Shown one piece after another: positions 10,701 through 27,397 of a stretch of DNA of 37,791 nt (its first letter is position 1; the number at the start of each line of letters is the position of its first letter). Origin of the DNA: Streptomyces alkaliterrae (GTDB lineage Bacteria > Actinomycetota > Actinomycetes > Streptomycetales > Streptomycetaceae); contig NZ_VJYK02000013.1 of assembly GCF_007097205.2 (NCBI RefSeq), positions 1 to 37,791 on the forward strand, written 5' to 3'. The notes under the pieces were generated by a model, which saw only the letters and a list, made by a program, of their open reading frames with translations, was not told the origin of the DNA and made no database searches. Position numbers and translations under genes: made by a program.

Positions 10701-13487
10701 AGTCAGCGGCAGAACCGGCAGCACGACGAGGGCGGTTGGCACCATGTAGTCGGGCAGCTGAGCTCGCAGCCGCTCCGTGAGCTCGGCGGGCGGCAGGTGG
10801 GCGCTGCGGCGGGCGACGATGTACGCCGCGAGGTAGGGGTCAGCGCCGTCGGAACGTACGACGGCCACGGCATCGCTCACACGCTCGCCGCGCAGGAGCG
10901 TCGCCTCGATCTCGCGGAGCTCCACCCGGTGCCCACGGATCTTCACCTGCTGATCGGCGCGGCCCAGGAACACGACGGCGCCGTCCGGCCGCTGCCGGAC
11001 CAGGTCGCCCGTGTGGTACATGACCGCACCGGGCTCGTCAGTGAAGGGGTCGGGAAGGAAGCGCTCAGCCGTCGCGCCGCGCTGCCCCTCGTAGCCGCGC
11101 GCGACGCCGGAGCCCCCGATGTACAGCTCTCCGGGCGCGCCTTCCAGCACGGGGCGCAGCTTCTCGTCCAGGACGTAGGAGCGGTAGTTCGGGAGCGGGC
11201 GCCCGATGGGCACCTGGCCCGTGGTCCCGTCCGCCACCGTGAGCGTGAGAGCACCGACGGCCGTCTCGGTCGGCCCGTAATGATTGACGACGCGCAATCC
11301 GGGACGCAGTTTCCGCACCCGCTCCACCAGGGACGCCGGAAGCTCCTCTCCGCCGAACACCAGGCAGGTGCTGGGCAGCAGCTCGGCCGCGTCCTCGGCG
11401 TCGAGCAGCGCAGCGAGATGCGAAGGGACGATCTTGAGCATGTCCACGGGCTGCTCGCGGAAGCGGCGGACCAGTGCGTCGGCCGCCAGGACTTCGTCCG
11501 GCGCGGCGAGGAACAGCGACCGGCCGGTGCACAGGGCGCCGAACACCGCGGTGTGACCGAGGTCGGCCGCGGTGGTCGCCAGCGTGCCCAGCACGGCGTC
11601 CTCGGGCAAGGCGAACTCCGGTACGACGCCTGCGACGTAGTTGCCTACGGCGCGGTGCGGCACACCGACCGCCTTGGGGCGGCCCGTCGATCCCGAGGTG
11701 AAGATGAGGTAGGCGAGGTGGTCCGGGCGGACGTCCACGGCGGGCGGCGCGTCCGGCAGCGGGTCCGGCTCCACGGCATCGTCGAGGTCGAGCATCGGAA
11801 TCCCGTGTGGCGTCACGGGACCGGTCAGACCACTCCCGGTGAGGAGCGCCGCCGGGTGCGCGTCCTCGATCATGCGGGTGAGCCGGGCGGCAGGCAGGGA
11901 CGGATCGAGGGGGACAAACGCGCCGCCCGCCTTGAGGACGGCGAGCAGGCCGACGACGTATTCGAGGGAACGCTCGGTCATCAGCCCGACGGGCACATCC
12001 GGCCCGACCCCCCGCGCCCGCAGAGCGTGCGCGAGCCGGTTCGCCCTGCGCTCGACCTCGCCGTACGTCAGGCGGCGGCCTCCGCACACGGCGGCGAGCG
12101 CCTCGGGCCGTTCCGCTGCCCAGCGCTCGAAACGCGCGTGAACGAGCTGGGGCTCCGGGTGCAGCCGCCGCTCACCGGTGCCCTGCGCGAGAACACGCGC
12201 GGTCTCCTCCTCGTCCGCCAGCCCGATGTCGCCGACCGGTGCGTCGGGATCGGCCACGACGGCACGGACGACGGAAGCGAGCTGACCGGCGATCCGTTCT
12301 GCGTGCCGAGCCGATACTCGCCGCACGTCGTGTACGACGCCCAGGGTGAGTTCATCCTGTGCTCCCTGAACCACGTCGAGGTGGAGGAGCGACCCCGCCG
12401 GTGAGACGACGAGACCCTCCATGGCCAGGCGCCGTCCGCCGGCGCGCACCTCCGCCGGCAACTCGGTTCGGGCGAAGGTGAAGGGCACCGGCTCCGTCGT
12501 CCGCGTCCCGTCGAAGGAGAACTGATCCACGGGCGCTTCGGCCCACGCCTCGTCGAGGTCCTTGGCGAGGGCCGCGAACGCCCGCGCCGGCTCCATGACA
12601 GTGAGCAGCGGGACCGGGCTCTCGAAGTTCCCCACCACGTCCTGGAGTTCGTCCAGACCCCGGGACGTGGAGAGGAGGGCGGTCACCATCCGCTCCTCGC
12701 CGGTCAGCCGCCACAACAGCACCTGCCAGGCTCCGAGCAGAACCGCCGTGACCGAACAGCGGATCCGAGTCGCCAAGTGTCCCACCGCCGCGGCGGCCGG
12801 GCCGTCGAGAGGTACACGCACCGCCGCGGAGCCGGCACCCGTTCCGGGCTCGAAGGGCGTGAGCAGCCGCGCCGCAACGGCGAGTTCCTGGCCGAGCCAT
12901 GCGTCCATCCGGGCCCGTGCCTCGTCGCTGCCAGTCTGCTCGTGCAGCCACTCCGCCGCGTCCAGGTACTGCAGCGACACCTCGTCCTGGGTGCGTCCCC
13001 CGAGTGCGGCAGCGAGGTCCTCGAAGATCACGGCGAGCGACCGGCGGTCGACGAACACTCCGGAGGCCGTCAGCACGAGGACGGCCCGGTCGGAGCCCAA
13101 CATGAGGCGGGCACGGACCGCGCCGCCGTCCGAGCTGCCGTCGGAGGGCGCGCGGACGTCGGCGTCGGCCGCCCGGTCGACTGCCTCGGCCGCGGCGAGG
13201 GCATCGCCCGGGAGAACGTCGTCGATCCATTCCGGCTCGCCGCTGTCGTCCACCAGCTGCAGCGGCGTCGCCAGGCCGGGTACCGGGACGAGCCGTGAGC
13301 GCAACGACTCATGACGCTCAATCACCGATTGAACGGCGCGCAGGACCTCGGAGCGGTGCGTCGGTCCCTCCATCGCGATGCGGCACTGTGCCCGGCGCTC
13401 GGCGGAATGCGACCACGCTTGGAGCTGCGGCGGCGAAAGCCGGAAGCCGACCATCGGAGAACTGTCAAAATCCGCGGCGTCGTTCAT
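4746..13487 (-). CDS. Two-module NRPS: condensation-like(non-catalytic)-A(Asp)-PCP-C-A(Gly, split by LLM oxygenase)-PCP-E
   Basis: A 2913-residue synthetase. Residues about 1-430 are condensation-like, but the HHxxxDG site is replaced by ASGVFVDRRSL (near 140), so it cannot condense. Adenylation domain 1 (about 445-940) has AADLGHTAV and pocket D-L-T-K-V-G-H-V-G-(K), almost the aspartate code of surfactin synthetase; PCP Ser990. A catalytic C domain follows (HHIVSDG, His1175). Adenylation domain 2 is interrupted after FDISVLELLW (near 1690) by a luciferase-like flavin monooxygenase (about 1728-2065, DFSLFYFASD, WTPERHF, SGWQPHDF) and resumes at THLQCTPSL. Its pocket D-I-L-Q-L-G-L-I-W-(K) is the classic glycine code. 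PCP Ser2397 is in LGGDSIIAIQ. The C-terminal epimerization domain has HHAVVDGISW (His2582) and EGHGRE (near 2720). Asp activation matches the TauD oxygenase on the preceding protein. An epimerase after a Gly module is odd unless the monooxygenase makes a chiral carbon. Confidence 0.95.
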   Translation of the reverse strand: MNDAADFDSSPMVGFRLSPPQLQAWSHSAERRAQCRIAMEGPTHRSEVLRAVQSVIERHESLRSRLVPVPGLATPLQLVDDSGEPEWIDDVLPGDALAAAEAVDRAADADVRAPSDGSSDGGAVRARLMLGSDRAVLVLTASGVFVDRRSLAVIFEDLAAALGGRTQDEVSLQYLDAAEWLHEQTGSDEARARMDAWLGQELAVAARLLTPFEPGTGAGSAAVRVPLDGPAAAAVGHLATRIRCSVTAVLLGAWQVLLWRLTGEERMVTALLSTSRGLDELQDVVGNFESPVPLLTVMEPARAFAALAKDLDEAWAEAPVDQFSFDGTRTTEPVPFTFARTELPAEVRAGGRRLAMEGLVVSPAGSLLHLDVVQGAQDELTLGVVHDVRRVSARHAERIAGQLASVVRAVVADPDAPVGDIGLADEEETARVLAQGTGERRLHPEPQLVHARFERWAAERPEALAAVCGGRRLTYGEVERRANRLAHALRARGVGPDVPVGLMTERSLEYVVGLLAVLKAGGAFVPLDPSLPAARLTRMIEDAHPAALLTGSGLTGPVTPHGIPMLDLDDAVEPDPLPDAPPAVDVRPDHLAYLIFTSGSTGRPKAVGVPHRAVGNYVAGVVPEFALPEDAVLGTLATTAADLGHTAVFGALCTGRSLFLAAPDEVLAADALVRRFREQPVDMLKIVPSHLAALLDAEDAAELLPSTCLVFGGEELPASLVERVRKLRPGLRVVNHYGPTETAVGALTLTVADGTTGQVPIGRPLPNYRSYVLDEKLRPVLEGAPGELYIGGSGVARGYEGQRGATAERFLPDPFTDEPGAVMYHTGDLVRQRPDGAVVFLGRADQQVKIRGHRVELREIEATLLRGERVSDAVAVVRSDGADPYLAAYIVARRSAHLPPAELTERLRAQLPDYMVPTALVVLPVLPLTPNGKVDRRALPAPDPDASRTASHVAPRTETESLLAQVWADILGCEKVGVHDDFFHTLGGNSLGATRVVARVRAATKVALQVATLFESSTVAQLAELIDDERAACKADADDTITPIERSGPLPLSYAQRRIWVLTQVDGANAAYNIPASFRISGPLDTACLVRALSEVLRRHEALRTNFATVDGVPAQIVREASAVDVPVLDVPAPDVLSRAQAFAARPFDLERDELFRAEILRVAPEEHVLLLCLHHIVSDGWSTAVLWQEIVTLYRVFRADQPSPLAPLAIQYADFASWQNQWLETDGIRPQLEYWTEQLRGLPALLNLPTDRPRPAVQGIEGATVPITLDRTTTDALRALAGERQSTMFMALLTAVNVLLSRYSSQEDIAVGTPIANRTRAEAEALVGCFFNTLVIRTDLSGDPSFEELLGRVREVTLAAQTHQDLPFERLVEALNPPRDPGHTPLFQALFVYQTAPGDGLDMDGLGIEPLALPGSVAKYDLTVDLVENDEGLTGRVEYRTDLFDAATIERLVDHFTELVRAIVREPATRIGEFTFLGEPERELVLSDWNRDYVARTDELFVADAFEARAKATPQATALVFGNRSLTYGELDREANRLARILRSRGVMEDVIVGLWTERSVEMVVAMLAVLKAGGAYVPMDPGAPVDRIAYMIEDTRLRFVVAPTARLAELPDGVELIAPETDADADGSSPVRALRPDHLAYVIYTSGSTGRPKGVMVAQRNLAGFFAAMDQRLGGSTPGTWLALTHYTFDISVLELLWTLTRGFKVVLVGEELVLSDARRRGSDRAVDFSLFYFASDAGERGTDKYRMLLDGARWADEHGFAAVWTPERHFGTFGGLYPNPGITAAAVAACTSRIGIRAGSLVLPLQNPLRVAEDWAVIDNLSGGRVGLSVASGWQPHDFALAPENFADRKEIMFRDLDVVRKLWRGEAVRTVSGTGDDIEVRTLPRPVQPELPVWITAAGNPETFRRAGAVGASLLTHLLGQSAEDLAISLDVYRTARREAGHAGEGHVTLMLHTFVSDDEEFVRRTVREPFKNYLRESVELVRPIARSRGLELEDLEETDLDALLDHAFDRYYGDSGLFGTPEQCASFVGRLRETGVDEIACLIDFGVGTEEVLASFEHLDTLRRTTVLPVPGEAPREDVAGLIELHGVTHLQCTPSLAALLVADDDARRSLRELDWMLVGGEALPPALAGTLSATVGGQVLNLYGPTEATIWSTSHPVTGADNSIGRPLSNTLVYVLDGRLNPVPAGIPGELCIGGDGVARGYLHRPDLTDERFVPDPFAGDVEARMYRTGDIVRYRPGGELEFIGRRDHQVKVNGFRVELGEVESALADAPGVRTAVVVADDDGRGGKRLVAYVVATDGFDVTQARRLLEERLPRYMVPALFAELPALPLLPSGKVDRKALPDPLAEQRPANSFLAPRTRLEERLAQIWRELLGLPRVAADDNFFELGGDSIIAIQMVSRAKKAGIVLSARDLFQHQTLAELAAVAKEGAGPRAEQGLVLGDAELAPIQRWFFEQELADAHHYNQAVLVDVTTGGLDLDLLARARDAVVRHHDALRNRFVHDTAGVRQWTSAPEEKSEPVEHLDLTDKQQPAWAGVVAAMQARIQGGLDLRNGPLLRMVYIDYGGRRPAQVYTVIHHAVVDGISWRVFMEDLQACYEALRDGRPVLLPLKTTSYKEWAARLQAHAAGDETQAELGYWARQVEPPTAPLPRDRDGANTEATARTVTVELSADETTTLIRDVRAMHRTEAHEVLLHALAEACAPWTGSRSLLVDVEGHGREELFDNVDISRTIGWFTAMYPLRIDSPAGDDGLRAVKEQVRCVPRRGVGFGLLRHLAPDRSVRDLLAQGSQAEIVFNYLGQADASRLPDSMFELSTDSVGASHGAAQRRKHLLSINGIVADGRLRISFTFSEAVHDVETVEALAARFTASVRQVLDDCHTGRLRVDPSAFPDIDLTQEELDDLLEELES

Positions 13488-13532
13488 CGTTTGCGACTCT
13501 CCATTGATGTCAGCCGATTGAGGTTGGCGGTA

Positions 13533-21559
<8,027 letters not shown>

Positions 21560-21563
<4 letters not shown>

Positions 21564-24500
21564 GAGCCCTGCCTCCTGCGCTGCCGCTGCCGGAAGGCAG
21601 CCTTCTGCCTACTCGCCCGGCTCTCGACGCCTGCGCTCAGCTTCTCGTCGGCGTTCTCACCGCCCGCACTGATGTGCGCCGCGAGCCCGGCGATGGTCGG
21701 AAAAGTGAACAGGTCGACCAGTTCGATGCGGCCCAGTCCCGCTGTGGTGATGTGCGAGTGCATCCTTGCGGCCAGTAGCGAATGGCCGCCGATCTCGAAG
21801 AAGTTTTCGTGGACACCCACCCCTTCGCGTTCGAGGAGTGCCTGCCAAATCTGCTGGAGAGCGTGCTCGATCTGGTTGCGTGGCGCCAGGTGCGTGGCGG
21901 TCCCACCGCCCTTGACCTCGTCCGCCATCCTGACGAGCGCACCGCGGTCGACCTTTCCGTTGAGTGTCAGCGGCAGGCTCTCCACCGGGACGATGCGCGA
22001 CGGCACCATGTAGTCGGGCAGCTGGCCGCGGGCGTGGGCGCGGATTCCCGCCTCGTCGTAGGCCATGCCCTCGCGCGGCACGGCGAACGCGACGAGAGCA
22101 GTGTCGCCGTTCCGGTCCGGCCGGGCGACCACGGTGCAGTTCGCTAGCGCCGGGTGCCCGTCGAGTACGGTCTCAATCTCACCGAACTCGATGCGGAAAC
22201 CGCGCACTTTTACCTGGTGGTCAGCGCGGCCGAGGAACTCGAACCTGCCGCCGCCTAGCGGTCGGACAACGTCCCCGGTGGCGTACATCCGGCTTCCGGG
22301 CCGGTCGGTCAGCGGATCGGGAAGGAATCTCTCCGCGGTCAACGCGGGCCTGTTCCAGTACCCGCGCCCTACGCCGTCCCCACCGATATACAGCTCGCCG
22401 GGAACCCCGACCGGTACCGGCCGGAGCTGCGCGTCGAGGACGTACAGCGTGGTGTTGGGCAGGGCTCCGCCGACCGTCGCGCGGTCGTACCGGTCGGGCT
22501 CAAGCCGTTGCACCGCCGACCAGACGCATGTCTCCGTGGGTCCGTACATGTTGAGGACGTCACCGATACCGGAGTCGCACAGCCGCGAGGTGAGCTCCGG
22601 CGGAGAGGCGTCCCCGCCGACGAGGAGGGTGCGCAGGGTGCTGACCGCCGGAGGCTGGCCGTCCCGGTCGAGGAGCAGAAGACGGGCGAAGGCCGGCGTG
22701 CACTGCAGGTGCGTGACCCCGTACCGCGTGATCACCTCCGTCGGCGTACGAGACGGCCGGGCATGAGCGTCTTTCATCGCCTGTTTGACGGCCTCAATGT
22801 TCCCGAGCGCATCGAGTACCAGGTCGTCGGGGACGCCGAAGTCGATGAGACAGGCGATCTCGTCCACTCCGGCCCCGGCCACTGCGCGGACGAGGTCGGC
22901 ACAGGATTGCGGGGTCCCGAACAGCGCGCTGGTACTGGAGTACCGCTCAAAAGCGTGATCGACGATCACTTCGCGGTCACGTACGGGGTCGAGCCCCAGG
23001 CCCCTGGCCAGTCCCCGCATCAGGTCGATCGAGCTGCGCAGGTACGCCTTGAACGGCTCGCGCACGGCCTCTCGCACGATCTCCGCGTCCGGGTGGACGA
23101 AGGTATGCAGCATCAGGGTCACGACTCCTTCGTCATGCCCGGCGGCTGCCCTCGCGGCCCGGTAGATGCCGATCTTGCGGGTCAGCTCTTGGACGTTCTG
23201 GCCCAGTAGGTGCGTGAGGAGGTTGGCGCCGGTCGCACCGGCCCTGCGGAAGGTCTCGTCGCTGCCGGCGGCGGTCGCCCACACCGGGAGTTCCGCCTGG
23301 ACAGGACGCGGGAGCGTCCACACGTCGATATCGGAGCCGACGCCGTTACGCCGCGAGACGGACTTCCCTGCCCAGAGCCGCCGGACGACCTCGATGCCAT
23401 CCCACAGGGACTCCTTGCGCGTGGTGTAGCCGTCCGGAGCGAGCACGAAGTCGTCGGGCTGCCACCCGGAGGCGAACGACAGGCTGACGCGCCCGTCCGA
23501 CAGGTTGTCGACCACGGCCCACTCCTCCGCGACCCGCAGCGGGTCCTGCAGGGGGAGAACGACGCTTCCGGCACGGATCTCAACCCTGTCCGTCGACGCC
23601 GCGACGGCGCCCGCGAGGACGGAAGGATTCGGGTAGGCGCCGCCGAAGGCGTGGAAGTGCCGCTCCGGGACCCAGACGGCCCGGAATCCGTGCGTGTCCG
23701 CGAAACGGGCTCCCTCCAGGAGCAGACGGTAGAGGTCCTTCCCTTTACTCTCCCCGGAGTCGGCGGCGAAGTAGAAGAGGCTGAAGTCGACCGGGCGCGT
23801 CGGCGTCCGCGTCTCCGGGACGGCCGCCACGGCGGCCGGGGAAGTCCACAGGGCGGGCTCGATGACAACCTTGTAGCCACGGCACAAGGTCCAGAAGAGT
23901 TCGAGTATGGAGATGTCGAAGGACACGCTTGTCACGGCCAGCCATACGGGCTGCTCCGCGCCGGGGCGGTCCTGCCCGGGGTGAGGTCCACTCCCCACCG
24001 CGCGATCGAGGCCTTCGAACAGGTTGATGACATTGCGCCGGCTCACCATCACACCCTTGGGGCGACCGGTCGAGCCCGAGGTGTAGATGACGTAGGCGAG
24101 CGCCTCAGCGGAGCCTTCGCAGGGCGGGGCGGGTGACAGCCTCTCCGCCTCCTCTGCGAGGGCGCTCAGAGTCAGGACGTCACCCTCGTACGACCTGAGG
24201 GCGCGGCCTCCCTGGTCATCTACCACGCAGAAGTCCACCAGCGCGTCCTGCGCCATGTACGCGAGGCGATCCGGCGGATAGGACGGGTCCAACGGAACGT
24301 GGGCGCCACCGGCCCGCGCGATGGCGAGCATGACCACAACCAGCGCCGCCGAGCGCTCCAGGCTCACTCCGACGCGCGCTTCCTCCCGTACGCCCCGCTC
24401 ACGCAGTACTGCGGCCAGCCGGCCGACCCGGTCGGCGAGTTGTCGGTAGGTGAGCGACTCCTCGTCAGAGACCAGCGCCGTGGCATGCGGGGTCCGCAGC

Positions 24501-26077
24501 ACCTGCGCGTCGAACTGTTCGAGCCAGGTCCGGCCGTTGACGGGGAGCTGCGGACCACGTGCGTCGCGAAGCAACGCCCGTCGCTCCGCCATGGACATCG
24601 AGGGGAGCGAGGAGATCCGGGCGTCGGGACGTACGGCGATCTCGTCCAGCATCGCGACAAAGCCCTGCGCGAGGCGTTCGACCGTGGCCACCTCGAACAG
24701 GTCGGCGTTGTACGTCCATGTGCAGACGTAGCGCCCGTCCACCTGGTGCACCGAGAGCACGATGTCGAACGGTGCGCCGCGCTGTCCCGACGAGGGCAAC
24801 ACGTCCAGCGGAACCTCCTGCCCCGAGGTTTCCGCCTGCTGCCAGACGTACATCACCTGGAAGAACGGTGGACGGCTCGGATCGCGCGGAGGGCTGAGGC
24901 GCTCGACGAGAAGCGGGAACGGATAGGGATGGTCAAGGGCGCGCAGAAGTGTCGAGCGGGTTCTGCCGAGGATGTCGCTGAACTCCGGGTCCCCGCGCAG
25001 GTCGCTTCGTACGACGACCGGGTCGGTGAAGAATCCGACCAGGTCCTGGGAGCCCGGGGCCCGGCGCCCGGAGGCCGGCGTGCCCACGGCCACATCATCC
25101 GAGCCGCTGTACTTCTGCAGCAGCACCTGGAACGCGGAGAGGAAGAGCATGTTCGGCGTCGCGTCGGCGTCACGCGCGCTCCGGGTGAGCCGCTCCGAGA
25201 GCGTGGAGTCCACCGTGACCGGGAGACGGCCGCCGCGGAAGGTCTGGGCGGGCCGACGCGGCCGGTCGAACGGCAGATCCATCACCGTAGGACTACCCCC
25301 GAGCCGCTCTCGCCAGAATGCGAGGTTCCGCTCCGCTTCCGGCCCGGCGAGCCACGCCTGCTCACGGCGTACATGCTCCACGAACCGCGCCGCGACAGGC
25401 TTCAGCGTCGGCTCCTCTCCCGTGGTGCGAGCACGATAGACAGCCAGCCACTCGTCGACGATCACATCGATCGACCAGAGGTCCGCCACGATGTGATGGA
25501 CGACGACCACCAGAACGGGCCGTTCGTCCCCCGGTCCAGTGCGCAGCAGCAACGCCCTGATGGGAAGCTCACGTTCAAGATCGAAGGGGGCGTCCATGAA
25601 CGCTTCCACAGCGCGCTCGACCCGATCCTCCGGTGCGGCCTCCTCTGTGAGGAACCGGGACGGTACGCCGCAGGGGCTCTGAGTCGGCTCGCCGTCCCCC
25701 CAGGTGAATACGGTCCGCAGGGCCTCATGGCGTCCCAGCACCTCCCGGAACGCCGCGTCGAGTTCTTCCGCGTCTATCGCACTCCGGGCGCGGGCGGCGA
25801 AGGCGAGGTTGTAGGCCGCGCTGTCCGGCGTCAGGCGCTGGTGCAGGAGAAGGCTCTGCTGGCCGACGGTGAGCGGGTACGGACCGGTCGGCTCGTACCC
25901 CCGGTGTTCCAGGAATGCCTCAACCTCCTCCCTGTTCGCGCGCACCACGGCGAGGACGTCGGGCGTAAGCGCGGCGCGCGGCCCCCCACACTGCAGGCGG
26001 CCGTCCTCGATGAACACTCGTACGCCCTTCGAGGCGAGTGAACCGATCAGCTCGGAGATGCCGTCAGGCCCCTTCAT
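21560..26077 (-). CDS. NRPS, TubC docking-C-A(Gly, split by LLM oxygenase)-PCP
   Basis: A 1505-residue module and the probable first peptide-forming enzyme. Residues 1 to about 55 form a TubC-type N-terminal docking domain (SELIGSLASKGVRVFIEDG, then LTPDVLAVVRANREEVEAFL). The condensation domain has HHIVADLW (His194-Asp199), with Leu replacing the usual Gly after Asp. The adenylation domain contains IYTSGSTGRPKG and FDISILELFW (near 720). It is interrupted by a luciferase-like monooxygenase at about 760-1095 (DFSLFYFAADSG, WVPERHFHAFGG, SGWQPDDF) and resumes with THLQCTPAF and NMYGPTE. Pocket residues D-I-L-Q-L-G-M-V-W-(K) indicate glycine. The PCP Ser1433 is in FFEIGGHSLLAAR. Likely role: N-acylation of glycine with the fatty acid from the FAAL-ACP and oxidation of the tethered glycine. 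The closest precedent I know is the oxygenase within the Gly adenylation domain of myxothiazol MtaG. Start ATG has AAGG just upstream. Confidence 0.95.
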
Positions 26078-26211
26078 GTCCTTCTCTCCCGTCCTGCCGG
26101 TCGCGTCGTGTCACGGTGGATTCCGTCGGCCTCCCCCTGCTTCACCGCGCGGTCTTTGTCAGCCGGAACTGCGGTTCCGCACTCCGCCACGACACCCGCC
26201 GCGCTCAGCGG

Positions 26212-27357
26212 TCAGGGAGCGGCAGCCCTGGTGGCGAAGTCCAGGACCCCGGTCTCCCGCCCCCAGCCGTACTCCACTCCCGCGCGGACGACGGGCTCAG
26301 CCAGCATGGCCAGGTCGTCCAGTCGATGGTCCGGGATGAAACGGCGCAGTCCACCGGGGGCGAGGGTGGCCAGCACCCGCCGCGCCGACGCGTCGCGCAG
26401 AGCGATGTCGACCGGAACCGAGGCGGGGGCCCGCCTGTTGTGCTCCCCGGCCAGACAACCGAGCAGCACGGACGTGAGCCACACCTCACGCAGGAGTACG
26501 TCGCTGACGAGATCTCGCAGCGGCTTGGGGTCGGCCAACGCATCGAGCTGGTCCCGCAGGGCCGCCATCACATCGCCCACGTGCAGCCCGCCCGCGGCGA
26601 GAACCTGGTCGGCGGGCTCGCGCCGCCATCCACCGGGCGCCTGCGCATCCGCGAAGTACAGAAAGGCGGTGCCCTGGAGCCACCACAGATGCGACAGGGC
26701 GCCGGTCTCTGTCAGCGTGCTCTTCCGGGACGGGTCCACCGGCACGTCACACACCGCCTGACGGCGCCCCTGACGCTCATTTCCCACCAGGCTCGGCGCG
26801 TCGCCGTGCTCCACCGGCCCGCCGACAGGGGCGTAGGCGGACACTCCGCTGCTGCGAAGGTAGCCCATCAGGGCCACGTCATCGGTACTTTCCGGCCCAG
26901 TCGTACCCGCCGCGTCCAGGTACCCTACGAATCCCCTGGCAACCGGGGCCGGCAGGACCAAGCCGACCGAGGGCACATACTCCCCCACGACCTCGGCCCA
27001 AGCGTGTCCGAGCAGAGCCGCCAGGCGTACCGCGTTCGCGGCGAGCCCTCCCCACTCGACGAAAAGACAAAGAGCATCAGCCGGCCTCGCCTGGATCAGA
27101 TCCAGCAGGATATCCGGGAAGTCGTCCTTCAGCACCGCGTCGTCCTGGAGGACCAGGTGGTGAGTCGCGTCGTCGGCGCAGCTCGCCCAGGCCTCACGAG
27201 CGGCTCGCAGTGCCGTTGCCGGTGCCGCAGGGCGGGGGTCGAGCGCAATACACAGGCCCAGTTCCGGATGACGATCCACAAGGTCCTGCGCCTGGCCCCT
27301 CCGGGCGGGATGGGCCATGACGGCTCCGGAGAGGCGTATGTCTCCTCGTACCAGCAT
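26212..27357 (-). CDS. Protein of unknown function with THHLVLQDD motif (possible GT-A-like fold), paralog 1
   Basis: A 381-residue protein inside the biosynthetic operon, 40 nt after the FAAL stop and 134 nt before the next NRPS. No named family is recognised. The N-terminal half reads GAVMAHPARR (about 11-20), an IALDP segment, THHLVLQDD (65-73) and a VPSVGLVLPAP segment. A short hydrophobic strand ending in acidic QDD resembles the metal-binding DxD of GT-A glycosyltransferases, but this is only a resemblance. A paralog lies on the other strand beyond the exporter (35458-36597), colinear to the residue at QDD 71-73 and about half identical over the first 80 residues. I chose ATG 27357 over GTG 27369 because it matches the paralog start (ML...DI.LS.AVMAHP) and has GGAG 11 nt upstream. 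No signal peptide or membrane segment is evident. Possible roles, all unproven: glycosylation, tailoring or self-protection. Confidence 0.85.
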   Translation of the reverse strand: MLVRGDIRLSGAVMAHPARRGQAQDLVDRHPELGLCIALDPRPAAPATALRAAREAWASCADDATHHLVLQDDAVLKDDFPDILLDLIQARPADALCLFVEWGGLAANAVRLAALLGHAWAEVVGEYVPSVGLVLPAPVARGFVGYLDAAGTTGPESTDDVALMGYLRSSGVSAYAPVGGPVEHGDAPSLVGNERQGRRQAVCDVPVDPSRKSTLTETGALSHLWWLQGTAFLYFADAQAPGGWRREPADQVLAAGGLHVGDVMAALRDQLDALADPKPLRDLVSDVLLREVWLTSVLLGCLAGEHNRRAPASVPVDIALRDASARRVLATLAPGGLRRFIPDHRLDDLAMLAEPVVRAGVEYGWGRETGVLDFATRAAAP

Positions 27358-27397
27358 CGCGGTCAGCACTCCATGGTGTCGGGCGTACCCCGGCTCA

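Noticed and set aside
9120-12404. 1094-codon open frame on the plus strand
   Set aside because: It lies wholly inside the two-module NRPS on the other strand, has no recognisable domain and is rich in Arg/Gly/His. Long antisense frames are normal in DNA with such GC-rich third positions.
24299-26041. 580-codon plus-strand frame opposite the first NRPS
   Set aside because: It mirrors the C and A domains of the NRPS and shows no independent coding features.
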